A DNA stretch of 64,000 nt from Actinoallomurus oryzae (GTDB lineage Bacteria; Actinomycetota; Actinomycetes; Streptosporangiales; Streptosporangiaceae), in contig NZ_BAABHF010000013.1 in the NCBI RefSeq assembly GCF_039541955.1, positions 81,908-145,907 of the forward strand, given 5' to 3'. Within the stretch, counting starts at the first letter, position 1; each line of letters opens with the position of its first letter. The notes below the pieces were generated by a model, which did not search any database, was not told the origin of the DNA, and saw nothing but the letters and a program-made list of their open reading frames with translations. Made by a program: the position numbers and the translations under genes. Positions 57,844-64,000 of this stretch are shown here, piece by piece.

Positions 57844-58599
57844 GTGGTGACGGTTTCCGAGCATGTCGTGCCGTCGGACGGCGTGGACATCGCGGTGCGC
57901 GACCACGGCGGGGACGGGCGCGCGGTCGTGCTCCTGCACGGCGGCGGGCGGACCATGGACGACTGGCGCGCGGTGGTCCCGCCGCTGGTCGCGGCCGGGC
58001 GCCGGGTCGTCACCGCCGATTTGCGCGGGCACGGGCGGTCAGGGGCGGCGCTCTGGTCCTGGCCGGGCGCGGTCGGCGACCTCGCCGCGGTCATCGCTCA
58101 TCGCGGACTGGAGGCGCCGGCGGTCGTGGGTCACTCGCTCGGCGGTCTCGTGGCGGCCGTCTGGGCGGCACGTCACCCGGAGTGCCCGCTCGCGGTCAAC
58201 CTGGACGGGCACACCAACCCGACCGGCCCGTTCGAGGGCGTCGGCGCCGAGGCCGCCCGGCGTACCATGCGCGGGTTCCTGGACATGTCGCTGGAGCAGG
58301 CCGGGGATCCCGCGCTGACCCGCCTGATCGAAGAGTTCGACGCGCTGGACCTGTTCGCGACGTACGCCGCGACGCGGTGCCCGCTGGTCGTCGTCTCCTC
58401 CGCGCGACCGGAGATGGAGGAACTCCTGCCGCCCGAGGTGGCCGAGGCGTTCGGGGCGTACCGGCGCGGCTTCGCCCGGAAACTGCGGGCGGTCGCGGCG
58501 GCCACTCCGCTGCTGCGCCTCCTCGACGTCCCGACCGGCCATGACGTCCATCTGGAGACTCCCGGCACGGTCGCCGGTCTCGTGCTGGCGGAGGAATGA
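57844..58599 (+). CDS. Alpha/beta hydrolase
   Basis: A 251-residue alpha/beta-hydrolase-fold enzyme. The oxyanion region is VVLLHGGGRTMDDW, the nucleophile elbow GHSLGG (Ser near residue 100) and the catalytic His lies in VPTGHDVHLETP. It could be an esterase, lactonase or haloperoxidase-like enzyme. GTG at 57844, with another three bases later, follows AGAGGAG. Its TGA stop abuts the GTG of the MerR gene, so the two are one operon. Confidence 0.9.
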   Translation: MVTVSEHVVPSDGVDIAVRDHGGDGRAVVLLHGGGRTMDDWRAVVPPLVAAGRRVVTADLRGHGRSGAALWSWPGAVGDLAAVIAHRGLEAPAVVGHSLGGLVAAVWAARHPECPLAVNLDGHTNPTGPFEGVGAEAARRTMRGFLDMSLEQAGDPALTRLIEEFDALDLFATYAATRCPLVVVSSARPEMEELLPPEVAEAFGAYRRGFARKLRAVAAATPLLRLLDVPTGHDVHLETPGTVAGLVLAEE

Positions 58600-59580
58600 G
58601 TGAGACTGGACGGCATGGACGACCTGCGGGCGATCGGCCAGGTGGCGCGGCTCAGCGGCCTGTCCGTGCCGACCGTACGGTTCTACTCCGACGCCGGTCT
58701 GGTGCCGGTGGCCGCGCGGACGGCCGGCGGCCACCGGCTCTATGACCGGGATGCGCTGCACCGGCTGGAGCTGATCCGCACCCTCCGTGAGCTCGGTGTC
58801 GACCTCGCCACCGTCGCACGGGTGCTGGCCAGCGAACACACGGTCGCCGAGGTCGCCGACCGCGAGGCCGTGGCGCTGGAAAGGCAGATCCACGACCTGC
58901 GCGTACGCCAGGCCGTGCTCCGGTACGCCGCCGCGCGGGGCACGGACGCGGACGGGCTCGTACGGGCCGGGCGGCTGGCACGCCTGACCGGCGAGCAGCG
59001 CCGCGCGCTGGTCGCCGGGCTCGTCGCCGAGGCCACGGCCGGCCTGGAGCTCGAACCCGGCTTCGCCGCCCGCCTGCGCTCACTGCTGCCCGAGCCGCCC
59101 GACGATCCCGAGCGGATCGGGGCGTGGGTGGAGCTCGCCCACCTCGTGAGCGACCCGGACTTTCGCTCCGCCGTGCGCCGGTCGCTCGAACGGCATGCCG
59201 CCGACCGCGCGGCCGGCGCCGACGGCGGGAATCCGGGCGGCTGGCAGCGGGCCGAGGAGGCGGTTGTGGAGCTGGCCGGCGGAGCGCTCTCCGACGGGCT
59301 GTCCCCCGCCTCGGCGGAGGCCCGCCCCATCGCCGACCGGCTCGTCGCGGTGTTCGCCGAGGCGCACCGCCGCCACGACGACGAAGAGTTCCGGGCGTGG
59401 CTCGCCGAGCGGATCCGCATCGGCGCCGACGCCCGGGTGGCGCGCTATCTGCGGCTGCTGGCGGTGATCAACGGCGCTCCGGTCCGTACGGACTCGGTAC
59501 CGGCGGCGCGGTGGTTCCTCGCCGCCCTGGAGAGCAGCGGACGACGACGGCTTCCGGTCACTCCCGCCGTAGGCGGTTGA
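58600..59580 (+). CDS. MerR-family transcriptional regulator with long C-terminal domain
   Basis: A 326-residue MerR protein: winged helix IGQVARLSGLSVPTVRFYSDAGLVPVAARTAGGHRLYDRDALHRLELIRTLRELGV (about 11-66), a coiled-coil dimerisation helix and a ~200-residue helical C-terminal domain of unknown ligand specificity. The start abuts the hydrolase stop, indicating translational coupling. It likely controls this operon. A GC-rich hairpin separates it from the convergent M64 peptidase. Confidence 0.9.
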   Translation: MRLDGMDDLRAIGQVARLSGLSVPTVRFYSDAGLVPVAARTAGGHRLYDRDALHRLELIRTLRELGVDLATVARVLASEHTVAEVADREAVALERQIHDLRVRQAVLRYAAARGTDADGLVRAGRLARLTGEQRRALVAGLVAEATAGLELEPGFAARLRSLLPEPPDDPERIGAWVELAHLVSDPDFRSAVRRSLERHAADRAAGADGGNPGGWQRAEEAVVELAGGALSDGLSPASAEARPIADRLVAVFAEAHRRHDDEEFRAWLAERIRIGADARVARYLRLLAVINGAPVRTDSVPAARWFLAALESSGRRRLPVTPAVGG

Positions 59581-59612
59581 CCGTTGTTCACGCCGCCCCT
59601 GAGGCGGCGGCC

Positions 59613-59641
59613 CCGGGCCCGCCGTCTCCCGGCGGGCCCGG
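59613..59641. terminator. Bidirectional hairpin terminator
   Basis: A perfect 12-bp stem (CCGGGCCCGCCG with CGGCGGGCCCGG) with a 5-nt loop lies between the convergent MerR and M64 peptidase genes. No T-run is present on either strand. Confidence 0.65.
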
Positions 59642-59649
59642 AAGACACG

Positions 59650-61509
59650 TCAGCCGGTCTTACGGAGGACCACCTCGACCTTGGTGGTCCGGCCGACGTT
59701 TCCGGCGGCGTCGATGGCGCGGTACTCGATCGTGTGACGACCGTAGCCGGGCGGGACGTTCTCCCAGGCGACGGCCCTCGCGGGCTTGCCGAGCTTGCCG
59801 TAGAACAGGTCGTCGATGTTCGTGCCCAGCGGCGTGAACAGGAACGGCGCGCCGGAGTCGGTCGGCCAGCCGAAGTAGCGGTACCAGCCGTCCCCGTCGA
59901 CCTGGAACTCCGCCAGCGTGGTTCCGGACCCGTCGTCGGACGGGTTCAGCTTCATGGTGAACCGGTCGTCGAAGACCTTGGTCCCGCCGTGCGTGGCGGC
60001 CGGCGTGGAGAACTGCGCGGCGACCGCCGGGCGCTGGGCGTCGACCTTCCAGGACAGGGGCGGTGACTGGGTGCCGGTGGCGGGGTCGACCGCCCGTGCG
60101 GTCACGGTGTGCGTCCCGGAGGTGAGGTGGAAGCGCCCCAGCTCGAGGTCTCGGTCGTTCCCCGTGGTCCGCACCGGCCTGCCGTCGACGGTCCACCGGA
60201 CGACCGGGACCGACGCCGTGGGGTGCGTCGTCTCCGCGTAGATCACATCGTCCGCGCCCACGTCCGTACCGGCCGGGGTGGAGTCGGTGAAGCCCGCCGC
60301 GGTGGTCGCCGGCGCCGTCGTGATCCGGGTGTCCACCGTCCAGGTACGGGTCTGGGTGAGGGCCGCGGAGGACCTGATCGCCGGGTCGCGTACGAAGCCG
60401 GTGGGATCCTGGACCTTCGCGGTCAGGGTGTGCGTGCCCGGCCGGAGGTGCCGGCGGGCCAGGTCGACGTTGTGCCGGTCCGTGCTGCCGGGGACCGTCC
60501 GGCCGTCGAGGGTCCAGGTGATGCGCAGCGGGTGGCTCACCGGGTGCAGGGTCTCCAGCCAGACGACGCGGTCGGCGCCGATGGGCGCCCCGGTCGGGGT
60601 CTGGTCCTGCACGAGGTTGAGCTTCGCGGAGATGGCCTGCGTCATCCGTTCGCGTTCCACCTGGTCGTAGGCGTATCCCAGGGTCTTCATCATCGAGTGC
60701 TCGCTCGGCCGCCACACGCCCGTGGTGTCGTACATCCCGCCTTCGTAGCGGCCGATGACGCCACCCGCCGTGCTGCGGTCGCCGAGCCAGCGCCACCACT
60801 TGGCGTGCTGCTCGCGCATCTGCTGCTCGGTGAGGAGGGTGTGGTGGATGGAGTCCGGTTCGCCGCCGGTGTAGGCGCCGCCGGGCACGCCCCGCTGGTA
60901 GTAGTTGTACTCGTCCTGCAGGCCGCCGAGCGAGTGACCGATCTCGTGCGGCATGATCAGCGAGGACATCGCGTTGCCGCCGGACGCCGTCGCGTACGTC
61001 CCGCCCGCGCCGCCGTACGTCGTGCTGTTGGCCAGCGCGACGATCTGCCGGTTGGCGGCGCTGGTGCCGGGGACCATGTCGGCGTACCTGCCGGCCGCCT
61101 CATCGTCCATGACGAGCAGGCGCTGGATGCCGTCGGTCCGGCAGCCGCTCCAGAACCGCATGCTCAGCGGCGTCGTGCGTTCGGGCGAGGTCACGGAGGG
61201 GTCGCAGCTCACGCCCGACTCTCCCGACACGATCTCGACCCGGTAGACGTTGACGTAGCTGCGGTAGGACTTCCACGGTTCGAACGCGAAGAGCGTGCTG
61301 ATCTCCCGGTCGACGTTCTCTCGGAACTTCGGCATGTCGGCCTCGGTGTAGCCGTCGCCGAGGATCACGACGTTGAACCGCTTCGCCGGATCGCCGGTGA
61401 CCTGGACCGGTACGACCTTGGCGCTGCCGACGTCGTCGGCGTGTGCCACGCCGGCCGGCGCCACGAGCGACGCGGCGACCGCCATCGTCGCGATCATGCG
61501 TCTGAGCAT
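59650..61509 (-). CDS. Secreted M64-family (IgA-type) metallopeptidase
   Basis: A 619-residue secreted protein. A signal peptide (MIATMAVAASLVAPAGVAHA, cleavage after AHA) precedes an M64 catalytic domain with FNVVILGDGYTEADM and the zinc motif HEIGHSLGGLQDEY (H188, E189, H192). Ig/PKD-like beta-sandwich repeats (TWTLDGRTVPGS, RWTVDGRPVRTTG) and a terminal bacterial Ig-like module (YRAIDAAGNVGRTTKVEV) follow. It should degrade extracellular protein. ATG at 61509 is chosen because GGAGG lies six bases upstream. Confidence 0.9.
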   Translation of the reverse strand: MLRRMIATMAVAASLVAPAGVAHADDVGSAKVVPVQVTGDPAKRFNVVILGDGYTEADMPKFRENVDREISTLFAFEPWKSYRSYVNVYRVEIVSGESGVSCDPSVTSPERTTPLSMRFWSGCRTDGIQRLLVMDDEAAGRYADMVPGTSAANRQIVALANSTTYGGAGGTYATASGGNAMSSLIMPHEIGHSLGGLQDEYNYYQRGVPGGAYTGGEPDSIHHTLLTEQQMREQHAKWWRWLGDRSTAGGVIGRYEGGMYDTTGVWRPSEHSMMKTLGYAYDQVERERMTQAISAKLNLVQDQTPTGAPIGADRVVWLETLHPVSHPLRITWTLDGRTVPGSTDRHNVDLARRHLRPGTHTLTAKVQDPTGFVRDPAIRSSAALTQTRTWTVDTRITTAPATTAAGFTDSTPAGTDVGADDVIYAETTHPTASVPVVRWTVDGRPVRTTGNDRDLELGRFHLTSGTHTVTARAVDPATGTQSPPLSWKVDAQRPAVAAQFSTPAATHGGTKVFDDRFTMKLNPSDDGSGTTLAEFQVDGDGWYRYFGWPTDSGAPFLFTPLGTNIDDLFYGKLGKPARAVAWENVPPGYGRHTIEYRAIDAAGNVGRTTKVEVVLRKTG

Positions 61510-61750
61510 GAGAGGCCTCCTACGGATGCGCATCGGACGAGTTGATCATCGTCTGCGAGAGGCCGGTACGGAACCGTACGCCACGCACTGATCCGGCCGA
61601 GCGGCGATGCGGGAGGCCGCCATTTGCCGCATGACCAGCGGTGATATCTGAACAGGTATTACCGTCACATTCATATGCATCTTGGACTTTTCGCTGGCCA
61701 GCTGCTGTCCTTGTCGGCCTGACGAAGCCTTCCGGACAGAGGGGAGTCCG

Positions 61751-63406
61751 ATGATGCGCCGATCCCGCATGGTCGCCGCCGCCGCCATCGCGGCCGTGGC
61801 CGTACTCGTGGGGGTGGGAGCGGTGTGGTCGCTGCGTGACGACGACGGGCCGCGGGAGACCGCGAAGCGTTACCTGGCGGCCTGGAGCGGCGGCGACTTC
61901 GCCGCCATGCGCACCCTGACCGACCGTCCACCCGCCGATTTCGAGACCCGGTTCGCCCGCATGCGGGACGACCTGGGCGTCACGCGACAGCACTACGAGG
62001 TGGCCTCGGTCGGAGATGCCAAGAACGGGGAGGCGGGCGGCTCCTACCGCGCCGCACTGACTTTGGCGGGGGGACGGGCCTGGACGTACGGCGGGTCACT
62101 GACGTTCGTCGAGCGCGACGGCAAGTGGCGTGTGGCGTGGTCCCCGCGGGTCATGTACCCGAGCCTCAAGGAAGGGCAGCGGCTCCGCGCCGCGCGCACG
62201 TGGCCGGCCCGGGCGGACATCCAGGCGGCGGACGGCAGCAGCCTGAGCCGGTCGCCGTCCGGGTCCGTCCAGCAGCTCGCCGGGCCGCTCGGCCCCGCGT
62301 CCGCCGCCGCCGCGAAGAAACTCGGCGCCCCGTACCGCGCGGGCGACACGATCGGCGTGGACGGACTCCAGCGGCAGTACGAGCGGCGTCTCGCCGGTAC
62401 GCCCGCCCTCGCCGTACAGATCGTCGGCGCGGACGGCACACCGGTACGGACGCTCCAGCGGTTCGGCGGCACCGAGGGCAGGCCCCTGCGGACCACCATC
62501 GACCCCAAGATCCAGAACGCCGCCCGTGACGCCCTCGCCGACGTGGCCAAGCCCACCTCGCTGGTCGCGCTGCGCCCCTCCACCGGGGAGATCCTCGCCG
62601 TGGCGAACAAGCCCGGCGGCTACAACCGGGCGCTGATGGGCCAGTACCCGCCGGGCTCGACGTTCAAGGTGGTCACGGCGGCGGCGCTGGTCGCGGGCGG
62701 CATGGACGCCGGCACCCGCGTCGGCTGCCCGGCCACCACGGCGATCGGGGGCCGCTCGTTCCGCAACTACCAGCACGAGGACTTCGGGACGGTGGCCCTC
62801 CGGGAGGCGTTCGCGCACTCGTGCAACACCACGTTCGCGCGTCTCGCCGTGGACCGGCTCGGCCAACGGGCGCTGAGCAAGGTCGCCGCCGAGTTCGGTT
62901 TCAACGCGCCGATCATCGCGGGACTCCCCGCCGTACGGGCCTCGTTCCCGGACAACAAGGACGACGCCTCCTTCGCCGCCGCCTCGTTCGGGCAGGGCCA
63001 GGTGCTCACCAGCCCGCTGAACATGGCGAGCGTCGCGGCGGCCGCCGCCGACGGCGCCTGGCGCTCGCCCCGCCTGGTCGACGCTTCGCTCGTGTCCCAG
63101 GCCATCGACGCCGGCGGCCACAGGCCCGAGGCGCCGCACCGGCTGCAGCCCGCGGTGGAGCGGGCGCTGCACTCCCTGATGCCCGCCGTCGTCAGCGAGG
63201 GGACCGCCGCCGGCGTCGACTTCCCGTCCGGGACGGCGGGCAAGACGGGCACGGCGGAGTACGGGACCGGCGACGACCCGCCCACGCATGCCTGGTTCAT
63301 CGGCTACCACGGTGATCTGGCGTTCGCCGTGATCGTCGAGGGCGGCGGAACCGGCTCCGAAGCCGCCGCGCCCATCGCGGCGAAGTTCCTCCGGGCCGCC
63401 GGATGA
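61751..63406 (+). CDS. Class B penicillin-binding protein (transpeptidase)
   Basis: A 551-residue protein with a single N-terminal TM anchor (VAAAAIAAVAVLVGVGAVWSL), an NTF2-like MecA N-terminal domain (ETAKRYLAAWSGGDFAAMRTLT) and a transpeptidase domain with S303 in GSTFK, S357-C-N359 and K498-T-G-T. It crosslinks peptidoglycan at the membrane surface. ATG at 61751 follows GGGGAG. Its stop overlaps the start of a glycosyltransferase-type PBP gene by four bases, an unusual tight pairing of class B and class A PBP genes. Confidence 0.93.
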   Translation: MMRRSRMVAAAAIAAVAVLVGVGAVWSLRDDDGPRETAKRYLAAWSGGDFAAMRTLTDRPPADFETRFARMRDDLGVTRQHYEVASVGDAKNGEAGGSYRAALTLAGGRAWTYGGSLTFVERDGKWRVAWSPRVMYPSLKEGQRLRAARTWPARADIQAADGSSLSRSPSGSVQQLAGPLGPASAAAAKKLGAPYRAGDTIGVDGLQRQYERRLAGTPALAVQIVGADGTPVRTLQRFGGTEGRPLRTTIDPKIQNAARDALADVAKPTSLVALRPSTGEILAVANKPGGYNRALMGQYPPGSTFKVVTAAALVAGGMDAGTRVGCPATTAIGGRSFRNYQHEDFGTVALREAFAHSCNTTFARLAVDRLGQRALSKVAAEFGFNAPIIAGLPAVRASFPDNKDDASFAAASFGQGQVLTSPLNMASVAAAAADGAWRSPRLVDASLVSQAIDAGGHRPEAPHRLQPAVERALHSLMPAVVSEGTAAGVDFPSGTAGKTGTAEYGTGDDPPTHAWFIGYHGDLAFAVIVEGGGTGSEAAAPIAAKFLRAAG

Positions 63407-64000
63407 GCGGGCGGGTACGGGTGCTGGTCAAACTGCTGCGGCTGCTCGGCGCGGCTGCCTTCGCGGGAGTGCTGGTCGGCCTGCTGGCGCTGCCGGGTGT
63501 GGGCAGTGTGGGAATGGCGGCGCGGGACGCGTCAGCCAGCTTCCAGGACATGCCGGACTTCAGCCTGACGCCGCCGCCGGAGCGGAGCACGGTTTACTCG
63601 GCCGACGGCCAGGTCATCGCGCGGTTCTACTACCACAATCGTGACTCGGTGAAGCTGGACCAGGTGGCGCCCATCATGCAGAAGGCGATCGTCGCGATCG
63701 AGGACGACCGGTTCTACGATCACGGCCCGCTGGACTTCAAGGGCTCCTTCCGCGCGCTCGTCACCAACGCGCAGGACGGGGGCATCAAGCAGGGCGGCTC
63801 GACGCTGACGCAGCAGTACGTGAAGAACCTGCTGGTGGAGAACGCCAAGAACGAGAAGGAGGCCGAGGCGGCGAAGGCGCCGGACTTCGGGCGGAAGCTG
63901 CGGGAGCTGCGGTACGCGGTCAACGTGGAGAAGCAGTTGAGCAAGCAGCAGATCCTCGAGGGCTATCTCAACATCGCCTACTTCGGTTCGGGTGCGTACG
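63403..64000 (+). CDS. Class A penicillin-binding protein, N-terminal part (GT51; truncated by window end)
   Basis: The frame begins with ATG overlapping the preceding stop and is still open at base 64000. The visible 199 residues contain a TM anchor (AAFAGVLVGLLALPGVG) and the GT51 glycosyltransferase core: catalytic region AIVAIEDDRFYDHGPLDFKG, GGSTLTQQYVKN and ILEGYLNIAYFGSGAY. It polymerises lipid II. A transpeptidase domain is expected beyond the window. Overlap with the class B PBP implies coordinated synthesis and crosslinking. Confidence 0.92.
   Translation, partial: MSGRVRVLVKLLRLLGAAAFAGVLVGLLALPGVGSVGMAARDASASFQDMPDFSLTPPPERSTVYSADGQVIARFYYHNRDSVKLDQVAPIMQKAIVAIEDDRFYDHGPLDFKGSFRALVTNAQDGGIKQGGSTLTQQYVKNLLVENAKNEKEAEAAKAPDFGRKLRELRYAVNVEKQLSKQQILEGYLNIAYFGSGAY

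Overview
The window is GC-rich DNA (roughly 70% GC, GTG/TTG starts, strong third-position GC) from an actinobacterium. A poly-HAMP sensor kinase, a DUF574 methyltransferase, an ECF42 sigma factor, a remnant of a mycothiol-type DinB protein and several starts that look leaderless suggest a Streptomyces/Actinomadura-like actinomycete. The exact genus is inference. There is one assembly gap (55749-55784) and no rRNA, IS element or CRISPR array.

Layout. 1-1957 is the 5' part of a minus-strand poly-HAMP kinase. 2647-5994 holds two response regulators, an ArsR repressor facing an Old Yellow Enzyme across a phased operator array, and a small HAD protein. 6147-16881 is a tightly overlapping five-gene minus-strand operon (DUF4132, MoxR-type AAA ATPase, DUF5682, VWA, SWIM), in the same order as the uncharacterised E. 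coli yehI-L-M-P-Q genes. 16916-23232 contains a carotenoid oxygenase under a PadR regulator, two TetR regulators, two SDRs and a truncated DinB-type remnant. 23485-26474 is an ECF42 / DGPF(YCII) / DoxX module with a mirror-symmetric divergent promoter. 26620-36335 is a run of signalling and redox genes (histidine kinase-like protein, WYL regulator, SpoIIE phosphatase, methyltransferase, two alcohol dehydrogenases, XRE regulator, MerR-VOC fusion), followed by an ECF sigma with a SnoaL-like tail.

37515-38990 is the most unusual locus: 13 minus-strand tRNA-like genes in 1.26 kb, none with an encoded CCA. They are preceded by a sigma70-like promoter, a 27-codon leader ORF and a GC-rich hairpin with a T-run. 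At least 19 of the 26 codons after the start in the leader ORF are read by anticodons present in the array, including ten in a row, and part of the leader is perfectly complementary to the 5' half of the hairpin. I infer a ribosome-mediated attenuator that would switch on a backup tRNA set when those same tRNAs become limiting.

39046-50854 carries a dipeptidase, a class-V aminotransferase, a TetR/FAD monooxygenase pair, a VOC protein, a uridine-kinase-like protein without a P-loop, a large NACHT (NLR-like) ATPase with two small ORFs convergent to it, and a RodA/FtsW-type protein. 50982-64000 holds a large catalase, a beta-propeller protein, a polysaccharide deacetylase, a repeat-rich membrane protein broken by the gap, a hydrolase-MerR pair, an M64 metallopeptidase, and a class B PBP overlapping a class A PBP that runs off the window.

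The accessory interest lies in the tRNA array, the yeh-like operon and the NACHT protein. The latter two belong to protein classes often discussed as conflict or defence systems. Most of the rest is ordinary actinomycete regulation, redox and cell-wall metabolism.
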